From positions 1-33,934 of the forward strand of contig JAZRPO010000027.1 of NCBI GenBank assembly GCA_045649265.1: a DNA stretch of 33,934 nucleotides, written 5' to 3'. Both the position numbers and the translations under genes were made by a program. The stretch is from SIG480 sp045649265. GTDB lineage: Bacteria; Bacillota; Clostridia; Oscillospirales; JAAYXM01. Each line of letters opens with the position of its first letter. Within the stretch, counting starts at the first letter, position 1. The notes below the pieces were generated by a model. That model saw nothing but the letters and a program-made list of their open reading frames with translations. It was not told where the DNA came from and searched no databases. Positions 1 through 6,879 of this stretch are shown here, piece by piece.

Positions 1-116
1 AGATACTTTCCTGTCAAAATTTCACGGTAACCTGTCTCCGGATGCTTCCATATATAATCATGGGCAGCATAAACGAGGTTTCTGTGTTTTTCAATAGCAG
101 TTTCAAAATTCAACAT
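1..116 (-). CDS. M20-family amidohydrolase/peptidase, N-terminal fragment
   Basis: This is the first 38 codons of a gene that runs off the left edge. The visible peptide begins MLNFETAIEKHRN and contains the block HPETGYRE, typical of the N-terminus of M20 metallo-amidohydrolases (aminobenzoyl-glutamate or N-acyl-amino-acid hydrolase type). Family members hydrolyse amide bonds with a two-metal centre, but the metal ligands lie outside the window, so the substrate cannot be inferred. The ATG at 114-116 follows a GGGGAA ribosome site. Upstream lies an unusual inverted repeat at 135-175. The family call rests on a short stretch and is moderate. Confidence 0.6.
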   Translation of the reverse strand, partial: MLNFETAIEKHRNLVYAAHDYIWKHPETGYREILTGKY

Positions 117-134
117 TTCTGTTCCCCTTTTTTA

Positions 135-175
135 GGATAGCTTGAAAAGATTATACGTATAATCTTATTCTATCC
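135..175. repeat. Nested inverted repeat with a perfect 20-bp palindrome
   Basis: Positions 147-166 form a perfect 20-bp palindrome centred on TACGTA. It is flanked by a second inverted pair, GGATAG at 135-140 and CTATCC at 170-175. It sits just upstream of the ribosome site of the M20 gene and just after the DUF212 stop. On the minus strand the right half contains TATAAT, so it could be an operator over a -10 element, or an RNA hairpin in the M20 leader. There is no U-run directly after it as expected for a terminator. Confidence 0.6.
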
Positions 176-184
176 AGAACAGAA

Positions 185-646
185 CTAAAAAAACAGGTTG
201 TAAAATAGAATTGCATTAACGATGCCGATGAGAACGCCTGAAATAACCTGAATGGGTGTGTGCCCTACAAACTCCTTTAGCTTCACCTCTGGCATTTTTT
301 TGGATGAAAAAATGTTGAAGGATTCTATTATTTCATTTATAATAACAGCTTGTTTTCCTGTTTCAAGACGAACTCCCATCGCATCATGGCAAACAATGAG
401 CGCAAATATTGCAGAGATCGCAAACTCAAAGCTATCCGGCCCGAAATGCAACGCCGAAAAGGTAGCCAAAGAGGCGACTGTTGCAGAATGCCCGCTCGGC
501 ATACCACCATCTCCGAAAAGACGCATTAAATCAATCTTTTTGTATATAATTGAATGAATCAGCACCTTTAATATCTGAGCAAAAAACCACGAAGCAATCC
601 CTGTCAATAAAAACGGATTTGTCACAAGGCGGAGAAACCATGCCAT
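185..646 (-). CDS. Divergent PAP2 family protein (DUF212, YuiD-like)
   Basis: A 153-residue hydrophobic protein that matches the DUF212 family, distant relatives of PAP2 phosphatases. What shows this is GGMPSGHSA near residues 47-55 (the family's GGMPSSHSA-type block), the CHDAMGVRLETGKQA segment, and the C-terminal GHTPIQV followed by a glycine-rich membrane segment. There are about four membrane segments and no signal peptide. The length is that of the B. subtilis homologue. The start follows AGGTG with good spacing. The substrate is unknown; a role in lipid phosphate metabolism is only family-based inference. It lies downstream of ppa but is separated by a terminator. Confidence 0.85.
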   Translation of the reverse strand: MAWFLRLVTNPFLLTGIASWFFAQILKVLIHSIIYKKIDLMRLFGDGGMPSGHSATVASLATFSALHFGPDSFEFAISAIFALIVCHDAMGVRLETGKQAVIINEIIESFNIFSSKKMPEVKLKEFVGHTPIQVISGVLIGIVNAILFYNLFF

Positions 647-725
647 CTATGTACACCTGCCTATAAAAAGTATTAAATATATTTTATACTTTTTTTAAGT
701 TGTTTTCAAGAGAAATAAGAAAGAA

Positions 726-758
726 AAAGAGATTCGGAATTATCTTCCGAATCTCTTT
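726..758 (-). terminator. Intrinsic terminator overlapping the 3' end of ppa
   Basis: A perfect 14-bp stem pairs 726-739 with 745-758 around a 5-nt loop, followed on the minus strand by a U-rich tail. The ppa stop codon (complement of 740-742) lies inside the loop, so the last four sense codons and the stop are part of the terminator. Confidence 0.85.
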
Positions 759-1270
759 TCGTATCTTTCTATTGCTGCTTTGATAATTTCAACTGCTTTC
801 CATTTGCCCTCAGCACGCTGAACAGCAGTTTCCATTCCTTCAAGAGCTTTGTAAACCGAGAAAAAGTGTCTCATCTCGTTGAAAATATGCTCCGGAAGCT
901 CTGAAACATCAGAATACCCGCTATACATCGGGTCCCCGAAAGGAATTGCTATAATTTTCTCGTCATTTCGCTTATTGTCTATCATGGTGATTACACCTAT
1001 CGGGAAGCATCTGACAAGTACCATCGGTTCTATCGGCTCACTACAAAGAACAAGCACATCTAACGGGTCATCATCATCAGCATATGTACGCGGAATAAAT
1101 CCATAGTTTGCCGGATAGTGTGTGGAGGTATATAAAACGCGATCAAGCAATAGAATCCCTGTTTCTTTATCAAGCTCGTATTTTTTCTTGCTGCCACGCT
1201 CTATTTCTATAACCGCCATAAAGTCATTTGTGGTTATTCTCTCTTTTGAAATATCATGCCAAATATTCAT
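740..1270 (-). CDS. ppa: Inorganic pyrophosphatase, family I
   Basis: This 176-residue soluble enzyme hydrolyses pyrophosphate to two phosphates and pulls biosynthetic reactions forward. The family I signature is clear: DDDPLD at residues 66-71 supplies the metal-binding aspartates, preceded by HYPANYGFIP at 51-60 and followed by VYKALEG near the C-terminus with the conserved Tyr-Lys pair. Length matches bacterial family I enzymes. The ATG at 1268-1270 follows AAGGAG with 9-nt spacing. It is transcribed divergently from the sigma-F operon and ends in its own terminator, so it is probably monocistronic. Family II (DHH) pyrophosphatases look quite different. Confidence 0.95.
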   Translation of the reverse strand: MNIWHDISKERITTNDFMAVIEIERGSKKKYELDKETGILLLDRVLYTSTHYPANYGFIPRTYADDDDPLDVLVLCSEPIEPMVLVRCFPIGVITMIDNKRNDEKIIAIPFGDPMYSGYSDVSELPEHIFNEMRHFFSVYKALEGMETAVQRAEGKWKAVEIIKAAIERYEKRFGR

Positions 1271-1292
1271 TGCCTGTCACTCCTTTTTCTTC

Positions 1293-1300
1293 ATTATATA
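1293..1300 (-). promoter_or_regulatory. Candidate -10 region of the ppa promoter
   Basis: The minus strand reads TGTTATATAAT here, an extended -10 style element (TG, one base, TATATA) overlapping a consensus TATAAT. No convincing -35 box lies 17 bases upstream, which suits an extended -10 promoter. It sits about 20 bases ahead of the ppa start codon. No confident promoter could be placed for spoIIAA in the same gap. Confidence 0.4.
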
Positions 1301-1417
1301 ACAAATGTCAAAAAAATGGAAGACACAAAATTATTTTTCTTTTTCATTTTTCTACATTTATCGCTTTCATGTGCGTGTATTATAAAATTTAAGAAACAAA
1401 AGAAAGGACTATAAGAA

Positions 1418-1750
1418 ATGAAAATTACTTCAAAGCGAACAGGTGGCGAGCTTCTGATTCACCTCGAAGGCGAGCTCGACCACCATTCCGCAAGGAAAGC
1501 AATTCCCGAAATATCAAGCATTATTGATGTTGAACTTCCTCTTTCTCTGCTTCTTGATTTTTCAGGAATCAGTTTTATGGATAGCTCAGGAATTGCGCTT
1601 GTTATAGGTGCTTACAAAAAAGTGACCACACTCGGCGGAACTTTTTCCGTTATAAACGTTTCCAAGCAGGCATATAAAGTCTTTTTCGCAGCAGGCATCT
1701 GCAAGGTCATTAAAATAACGATGAACGATGCAGCAGTTGCTAAAATTTAG
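1418..1750 (+). CDS. spoIIAA: Anti-sigma F factor antagonist SpoIIAA
   Basis: A 110-residue STAS-domain protein. In sporulating Bacillota, unphosphorylated SpoIIAA binds SpoIIAB and frees sigma-F in the forespore; SpoIIAB inactivates it by phosphorylating one serine. The phosphorylation loop is visible as FMDSSGIAL at residues 53-61, with Ser57 equivalent to Ser58 of B. subtilis. The N-terminal LEGELDHHSA is also typical of SpoIIAA. AAGGAC precedes the start. It is the first gene of a three-gene unit with spoIIAB (9-bp gap) and sigF. No sigma-H-like promoter (AGGA then GAAT) was found upstream, although spoIIA operons in Bacillus use one. Confidence 0.96.
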   Translation: MKITSKRTGGELLIHLEGELDHHSARKAIPEISSIIDVELPLSLLLDFSGISFMDSSGIALVIGAYKKVTTLGGTFSVINVSKQAYKVFFAAGICKVIKITMNDAAVAKI

Positions 1751-1759
1751 GAGGTTTTT

Positions 1760-2206
1760 ATGAACGTTATTAATGAAGTAACCATCACATTTCCAAGCAA
1801 ATCAACAAACGAAAGCTACGCAAGAGCTGCTGTATCTGCCTTTGCAGCACAACTTGATCCAACTCTTGAAGAAGTTGAAGACATTAAGACCGCCGTAAGT
1901 GAAGCCGTTACCAACTGCATCGTACATGCATATCCTGAGACCGTGGGAAAAATATACATAAAGCTTCGCATATTTGAAGACAACATTCTTGAAATTAACA
2001 TACGTGACAGAGGGCTTGGTATTCCTGATATTCAGGCTGCCAAAACACCGATGTTCACAACCGGAGGATCTGACCGTTCAGGAATGGGCTTTACAATTAT
2101 GGAGAGCTTTACTGACAATCTCAAAGTTCGTTCTACTCCCGGAAAAGGCACTTCTGTTACAATGAAAAAGCGAATATCAATGCGTACCGGAGGTAAGTCT
2201 CTGTGA
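1760..2206 (+). CDS. spoIIAB: Anti-sigma F factor / serine kinase SpoIIAB
   Basis: A 148-residue GHKL-type ATPase that holds sigma-F inactive and phosphorylates SpoIIAA. The nucleotide-binding motifs are present in order: N-box SEAVTNCIVHAY near residues 49-60 with its Glu and Asn, G1 box DRGLGIPD near 93-100, and a G2-like GMGFTIM near 113-119. Length is normal. AGGAGG lies just ahead of the ATG. The stop codon overlaps the sigF GTG start by 4 bp, so the anti-sigma factor and its sigma are translationally coupled, as in other spoIIA operons. Confidence 0.96.
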   Translation: MNVINEVTITFPSKSTNESYARAAVSAFAAQLDPTLEEVEDIKTAVSEAVTNCIVHAYPETVGKIYIKLRIFEDNILEINIRDRGLGIPDIQAAKTPMFTTGGSDRSGMGFTIMESFTDNLKVRSTPGKGTSVTMKKRISMRTGGKSL

Positions 2207-2904
2207 CGGATACCTCAGAGCTCATTTTTCTTGCCAAAAAGGGTGATGAATCAGCCTTTGAAAAGCTTATAACCGATAATTCACCTTTAATTTGGAGCAT
2301 TGTAAAACGTTTTCTTGGTCGCGGCGCTGATGCTGAGGATTTGTATCAGCTTGGATGCCTCGGATTTTTAAAAGCTATCCGAGGTTTTGACGAAACTCTC
2401 GGAAATCAATTCTCCACATATGCAGTTCCGAAAATTTCGGGAGAAATACGCCGTTTTCTTCGCGATGACGGTACCATAAAAGTAAGCCGAACAATAAAGG
2501 AAAAAGCTCAGAAGATTAAATTCGTTGCCGAAGATTTGCAAAAAACTCTCGAAAGGCCGCCAACGGTTTCTGAAATTTCAGAAATAACAGGATTCACGGT
2601 TGAAGAAATTGCACAAGCAGAGTCTGCAACACTTCGCACGGATTCGCTCAACCGCGAAATTAACGAGGACGGACAGACACTCGGAGAAATTCTCGGCACC
2701 CCCGGCATCGAAGAAAGCTCAATCGAACACATTTCACTCTTTGATGCAATACAACGACTTCAACCTCGACAGGAGGCGGTTATAAAGCTCCGTTTTTTCA
2801 AGGGATTTACACAGGCTCAGACCGGAAAGATTATGAAAATTTCACAGGTTCAGGTATCTCGCATTGAACGAAGTGCTCTTTTGAAATTACGCGAACTCCT
2901 ATAA
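2203..2904 (+). CDS. sigF: Sporulation sigma factor SigF (SpoIIAC)
   Basis: A 233-residue sigma-70-family factor directing early forespore transcription. Region 2 is visible as DLYQLGCLGFLKAIRGFD with FSTYAVPKISGEIRRFLRDD (core binding and -10 recognition). Region 3 (VSRTIKEKAQKI) and region 4 (LQPRQEAVIKLRFFKGFTQAQTG with the helix-turn-helix) follow. The start is GTG at 2203, overlapping the spoIIAB stop by 4 bp, with GGAGGTAAG upstream. Assignment as SigF rather than SigG or SigB rests mainly on the operon. A strong terminator follows, so nothing is co-transcribed downstream. Confidence 0.95.
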   Translation: MTDTSELIFLAKKGDESAFEKLITDNSPLIWSIVKRFLGRGADAEDLYQLGCLGFLKAIRGFDETLGNQFSTYAVPKISGEIRRFLRDDGTIKVSRTIKEKAQKIKFVAEDLQKTLERPPTVSEISEITGFTVEEIAQAESATLRTDSLNREINEDGQTLGEILGTPGIEESSIEHISLFDAIQRLQPRQEAVIKLRFFKGFTQAQTGKIMKISQVQVSRIERSALLKLRELL

Positions 2905-2912
2905 AACTTTCA

Positions 2913-2957
2913 AATACAATAAAAAGCCCGTCAATTCGACGGGCTTTTTATTGTATT
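2913..2957 (+). terminator. Terminator after sigF
   Basis: A perfect 20-bp stem (2913-2932 with 2938-2957) surrounds a 5-nt loop. Its core is GCCCGTC/GACGGGC followed by TTTTTATTG. It ends the spoIIA operon and insulates the lysine-riboswitch promoter just downstream. Confidence 0.92.
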
Positions 2958-2996
2958 ATACTACATGGTTTTGCAAAAAATTGTTTATTCTGACAC

Positions 2997-3025
2997 TTGA
3001 AACATTCCCTTCGTTATGTTAACAT
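2997..3025 (+). promoter_or_regulatory. Sigma-A promoter of the lysine riboswitch transcript
   Basis: TTGAAA at 2997-3002 and TAACAT at 3020-3025 are separated by 17 bp, and a TG at 3017-3018 makes an extended -10. The predicted start near 3032 lies just ahead of the first aptamer helix at 3040, as expected for a riboswitch leader. Confidence 0.7.
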
Positions 3026-3039
3026 ATATTTAATAACTT

Positions 3040-3202
3040 GATAGAGGCGCATTGATTATCAGTACCTTCCCCTTTAATTCAGGAAATACCGGGACGGGAA
3101 AGGAATCCTTGCCGAAGCGAAGCTTAATCTTCCTGATGGTTTGCTTTGCTGGTCCGAAGCAAAATATGTTTCGGACTGTCACTGATGATGTGGAGAGCTA
3201 TC
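3040..3202 (+). promoter_or_regulatory. Lysine riboswitch (L-box) aptamer
   Basis: Conserved L-box blocks occur in the right order: AGAGGCGC and CAGTA near 3043-3065, GCCGAAG near 3112, GGACTGTCA near 3174-3182, and GTGGAGAGCTATC at 3190-3202. The closing helix P1 pairs GATAG (3040-3044) with CTATC (3198-3202). L-boxes bind lysine and usually repress lysine synthesis or uptake genes. Here the aptamer leads directly into an antiterminator/terminator switch ahead of the NhaC-family gene. A 63-codon open frame over this stretch is only a shadow of the RNA. Confidence 0.93.
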
Positions 3203-3238
3203 TTATAATTTTCTTTTATCCTTATGATATTATGAGGT
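3200..3238 (+). promoter_or_regulatory. Antiterminator of the lysine riboswitch
   Basis: Bases 3200-3209 (ATCTTATAAT) can pair without gaps with 3229-3238 (ATTATGAGGT), 10 bp including two G-U pairs. This helix uses both the 3' strand of aptamer helix P1 and the 5' strand of the terminator, so it can form only when lysine is not bound. Confidence 0.8.
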
Positions 3239-3277
3239 TATGATACGCTTTTCGCGTCTCATGGCCTCTAATTTTTT
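3234..3277 (+). terminator. Riboswitch-controlled terminator ahead of the NhaC gene
   Basis: The stem pairs 3234-3243 with 3259-3268 (10 bp, two G-U), then after a one-base mismatch 3245-3248 with 3254-3257, with a TTTTC loop. TAATTTTTT follows. Lysine binding frees the 5' strand and stops transcription before the ribosome site (AGGAGGG at 3278-3284). Confidence 0.9.
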
Positions 3278-3295
3278 AGGAGGGTAAAAAAAGAT

Positions 3296-5119
3296 ATGAC
3301 TCACATCAAAAAACCGCTTAATCTCTCTATCATCGCACTCATCGTCGTTCTCGTATGTTCTCTTCTTCCGGTTTCCCTTGCAGCAAATGTTGACCTGTCA
3401 GAAAACGAAAACGCAGTTGCATTTATTAGCGATGCAACAGTTTTTGATCCCGACAATATGACAGATGAGGAAATTGCTGATTACACAACCGCAGCATCGG
3501 CCTTCATCGACAGCTATTCTGACAACGTTGGTACTTCCGACAAAGAAGCCTTTGACGAAAACCTGGATAAGGCTATCACTGCAAAAAGGTATGACGTTAA
3601 GCCTTTTGGTACAATTTTCTCGCTTATTCCCCCGATTATTGCAATTATCCTTGCTCTCATAACAAAAGAAGTTTACTCTTCTCTCTTTATCGGTATAGCG
3701 GCAGGAGCTTTAATGTATGCAAACTTTAATTTCTCAGCAACAATTGACCATCTGGTTATTGACGGGTTTATTTCCTCAATCGCAGATCCCTACAACATCG
3801 GAATTTTAATCTTCCTTATTCTTCTTGGTGCAATTGTTTCTCTTATGAATAAATCCGGTGGCTCTGCCGCTTTCGGACGTTGGGCAACAACCCACATTAA
3901 ATCCCGCGTTGGCGCACAGCTCGCAACAATAGTTCTCGGCATTCTCATATTTGTTGATGACTACTTCAACTGTCTCACTGTTGGTTCTGTTATGCGCCCT
4001 GCATCGGACAAGTTTAAAATTTCCCGCTCAAAACTAGCATATATTATTGACTCAACAGCTGCCCCGATTTGCATAATTGCTCCGATTTCATCCTGGGCTG
4101 CCGCCGTTGCAGGTTTTGTTTCCGAGGATCAGATAAGCGGACTCAGCCTCTTTATCAAAGCTATTCCATACAACTTCTATGCACTTCTCACAATTCTAAT
4201 GATGCTTGTTATTACCCTTATGAAGTTTGACTTTGGTCCGATGAAGAAGCATGAGCTCAATGCCGCAAATGGCGATCTTTTCTCTTCCGATGAGAAAGAA
4301 ATGCTTGAGAAACTTGAAGCAGCAGACGAAAACAAGAATGGTAGCGTTTGGGATCTGCTTGCTCCGGTTGTTGTTCTCGTTGTTTCATGCGTTCTTGGAC
4401 TTATCTATTCAGGCGGATTTTTCTCGGGCGCAAGCTTCATCGAATCCTTCTCTAATGCAGATGCTTCCCAGGGTCTCGTTTTTGGCGCATTTGCAGGACT
4501 TATCTTCTCCGTCATTTACTTCCTCTTAAGGCGTGTTCTCACCTTCAAGAGCTGCATGGAATCTATCCCCGAAGGCTTCAAGGCCATGGTACCGGCTATT
4601 ATGATTCTCTGCTGCGCATGGACTCTCAAGACTATGACAGACTCACTCGGCGCAAAGATTTACATTGCTGAGTTTGTTCGCACAAGCGCGAGTGCTGTTC
4701 TCCCACTTCTGCCTGCAATCGTATTTCTTATTGCGGTTGGTCTTTCATTTGCATCCGGAACGTCATGGGGCACATTCGGTATTCTTATTCCGATTGTTCT
4801 TGCAATCTTCGGTGGTTCAATCGAAAACGAGATTTCAATTATTGCAATTTCCGCTTGCATGGCAGGCGCTGTCTGCGGTGACCACTGCTCCCCGATTTCA
4901 GACACAACGATTATGTCCTCAGCCGGTGCACAATGTAACCATATTAATCACGTTTCAACACAGCTGCCATATTCACTCCTTGTTGCAGCAGTTTCATTTG
5001 TTGCATACATAATCGCAGGTTTTGTTAAGACCGCATGGATTTCTCTCCCGATTGCGCTCATCATGATGCTTGTAACTCTTGCCGTCATCAAGGTTTGTTC
5101 TTCAAAGAAGAAGGCATAA
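3296..5119 (+). CDS. NhaC-family transporter, probable lysine carrier
   Basis: A 607-residue membrane protein of the NhaC Na+/H+ antiporter superfamily. Family blocks include ILIFVDDYFNCLTVGSVMRP, IDSTAAPICIIAPISSWAA, SFASGTSWGTFGILIP and GDHCSPISDTTIMSSAGA, spread over about 12 membrane segments. It begins with a likely signal sequence (residues 1-29, ending SLA) and an acidic, probably external stretch of about 65 residues before the carrier core. AGGAGGG precedes the ATG. Control by a lysine riboswitch, and the known use of NhaC-type proteins as candidate lysine transporters (LysW), argue for lysine uptake rather than sodium export. That specificity is inference; the fold assignment is secure. 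Confidence 0.9.
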   Translation: MTHIKKPLNLSIIALIVVLVCSLLPVSLAANVDLSENENAVAFISDATVFDPDNMTDEEIADYTTAASAFIDSYSDNVGTSDKEAFDENLDKAITAKRYDVKPFGTIFSLIPPIIAIILALITKEVYSSLFIGIAAGALMYANFNFSATIDHLVIDGFISSIADPYNIGILIFLILLGAIVSLMNKSGGSAAFGRWATTHIKSRVGAQLATIVLGILIFVDDYFNCLTVGSVMRPASDKFKISRSKLAYIIDSTAAPICIIAPISSWAAAVAGFVSEDQISGLSLFIKAIPYNFYALLTILMMLVITLMKFDFGPMKKHELNAANGDLFSSDEKEMLEKLEAADENKNGSVWDLLAPVVVLVVSCVLGLIYSGGFFSGASFIESFSNADASQGLVFGAFAGLIFSVIYFLLRRVLTFKSCMESIPEGFKAMVPAIMILCCAWTLKTMTDSLGAKIYIAEFVRTSASAVLPLLPAIVFLIAVGLSFASGTSWGTFGILIPIVLAIFGGSIENEISIIAISACMAGAVCGDHCSPISDTTIMSSAGAQCNHINHVSTQLPYSLLVAAVSFVAYIIAGFVKTAWISLPIALIMMLVTLAVIKVCSSKKKA

Positions 5120-5131
5120 TTTTGAACTGAT

Positions 5132-5172
5132 AAAAAATAAAGCAAAGGCATTTTGCCTTTGCTTTATTTTTT
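5132..5172. terminator. Bidirectional terminator between NhaC gene and fhs
   Basis: A perfect 19-bp stem (5132-5150 with 5154-5172) and 3-nt loop are rich in A on one side and T on the other, so either strand gives a stem ending in a U-run. It serves the convergent NhaC gene (plus) and the end of the purine operon (minus). Confidence 0.92.
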
Positions 5173-5181
5173 TATTCTTAT

Positions 5182-6858
5182 TTAGAACAACCCTGTTATA
5201 GTCCCGTCATCAGAAACATCAATCTTTTCAGCAGCCGGAACCTTTGGAAGTCCGGGCATTGTCATAATATCGCCCGTCAGAACTACTATAAATCCTGCGC
5301 CGGCAGAAATTCTGACATTTTTAACTGTTATCTCAAAGTTTTCGGGCGCACCAAGCTTTTTGGGGTCATCAGAGAAGCTATACTGGGTTTTTGCAACACA
5401 AATTGGAAGCTTTCCAAAACCCAACTCTTCAAGCAATTCAATTTGCTTCTTTGCCTGCGGCAATACGGAAATTCCGCTCGCGCCGTAAATCTTCTTCGCT
5501 ACGGTTTTGATTTTTTCTTCTATCGGCAAGTCAAGCTCGTAGCTGAAGGTGAAGTCGCCCTTTTCCTCTTCGCAAAGACGGACAACCTCTCTTGCGAGCT
5601 CTTCTCCTCCTCGGCCGCCATCTGCCCAGACAGTCGATAGAACAGTGTTTACACCGAGTTCACAACATTTGTTTATAATGAACTCAATTTCATTATCAGT
5701 ATCTGTGGGGAAACGGTTTACCGCAACAACACAAGGTAACTTATAAACATTTTTAATATTTGAGACGTGGCGAAGAAGATTCGGGATTCCCTTTTCAAGC
5801 GCCTCTAGGTCTTCACTTGCGAGCTCATCCTTTGCCCTGCCACCATGCATTTTAAGCGCACGAACCGTTGCAACAACGACAACTGCCGAAGGCGTGAGCC
5901 CTGCTGCACGGCATTTGATGTCAAGGAACTTTTCAGCTCCAAGATCAGCTCCAAATCCTGCTTCCGTAACCGTATAATCACCCATTTTAAGGGCGATGCG
6001 TGTTGCCATAACAGAGTTACAGCCATGTGCAATATTCGCAAAAGGGCCACCGTGAACAAATGCAGGGGTACCTTCAAGCGTCTGAACGAGGTTTGGCTTG
6101 ATTGCATCCTTCAAAAGTGCAGTCATTGCACCCTGAGCATTGATGTCACCACAGGTCACGGGTTTGCCGTCATAATTATAGCCAACTATCATCCTTGAAA
6201 GCCTTGCTTTTAAATCCGAAATAGAGCTTGAAAGACACAAAACTGCCATTATTTCGCTAGCAACGGTTATGTCATAACCATCCTCGCGCGGAACGCCATT
6301 TTTAGCTCCGCCGAGGCCACAGGCTATATTGCGGAGAACACGGTCATTCATATCAACACAGCGCTTCCATGTTATGCGCCTTACATCAATACCAAGAGCA
6401 TTGCCCTGATGAATGTGGTTGTCAAGCATAGCGGCGAGAAGGTTGTTTGCCGCGCCTATTGCGTGAAAATCTCCGGTGAAGTGAAGGTTTATGTCCTCCA
6501 TCGGAACAACCTGTGCATATCCACCGCCTGCCGCACCGCCCTTGACACCAAAAACCGGACCGAGAGACGGCTCACGAAGCGCAACCGTAACATCCTTTCC
6601 AATTCGGGAGAGGCCGTCTGCAAGACCTATTGTAGTTGTTGTTTTTCCCTCTCCTGCGGGCGTTGGCGTTATTGCTGTTACAAGAACAAGCTTGCCGTCA
6701 TCTCTCTCTGTTTCTGAAAGAATAGAAAGATCAACCTTCGCTTTGTATTTGCCATACTGCTCAATGTATTTCTCATCAACATGTGCCTTCGCCGCAATCT
6801 CGCATATTGGCTTCATTTCGCAGCTTTGAGCAATTTCTATATCACTTTTGTATGCCAT
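5182..6858 (-). CDS. fhs: Formate--tetrahydrofolate ligase
   Basis: This enzyme makes 10-formyl-THF from formate, THF and ATP. The protein of 558 residues has the expected family length. The ATP-binding P-loop TPTPAGEGKTTT lies at about residues 64-75, followed by LREPSLGPVFGVKGGAAGGG and the folate-region block FTGDFHAIGAANNLLAAM. I place the start at the ATG at 6856-6858, preceded by AAGGTG; an in-frame ATG 21 bp upstream, abutting the purL stop, has no ribosome site. It is the last gene of the purine operon, where it supplies the formyl donor for PurN and the AICAR transformylase. The same enzyme serves acetogenic C1 metabolism elsewhere, but its position points to purine synthesis. Confidence 0.97.
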   Translation of the reverse strand: MAYKSDIEIAQSCEMKPICEIAAKAHVDEKYIEQYGKYKAKVDLSILSETERDDGKLVLVTAITPTPAGEGKTTTTIGLADGLSRIGKDVTVALREPSLGPVFGVKGGAAGGGYAQVVPMEDINLHFTGDFHAIGAANNLLAAMLDNHIHQGNALGIDVRRITWKRCVDMNDRVLRNIACGLGGAKNGVPREDGYDITVASEIMAVLCLSSSISDLKARLSRMIVGYNYDGKPVTCGDINAQGAMTALLKDAIKPNLVQTLEGTPAFVHGGPFANIAHGCNSVMATRIALKMGDYTVTEAGFGADLGAEKFLDIKCRAAGLTPSAVVVVATVRALKMHGGRAKDELASEDLEALEKGIPNLLRHVSNIKNVYKLPCVVAVNRFPTDTDNEIEFIINKCCELGVNTVLSTVWADGGRGGEELAREVVRLCEEEKGDFTFSYELDLPIEEKIKTVAKKIYGASGISVLPQAKKQIELLEELGFGKLPICVAKTQYSFSDDPKKLGAPENFEITVKNVRISAGAGFIVVLTGDIMTMPGLPKVPAAEKIDVSDDGTITGLF

Positions 6859-6879
6859 TATAAAATCACCTTCAAACAT

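Noticed and set aside
665..694. AT-only hairpin AAAAAGTAT/ATACTTTTT upstream of the DUF212 gene
   Set aside because: It has no G-C core, a 12-nt loop, and lies within an AT-rich leader; chance is a sufficient explanation.
1271..1417. Sigma-H promoter for spoIIAA
   Set aside because: No AGGA-type -35 with a GAAT -10 occurs at suitable spacing.
3052..3243. A 63-codon open frame upstream of the NhaC gene
   Set aside because: It lies wholly within the lysine riboswitch, ends inside the terminator, and has no ribosome site.
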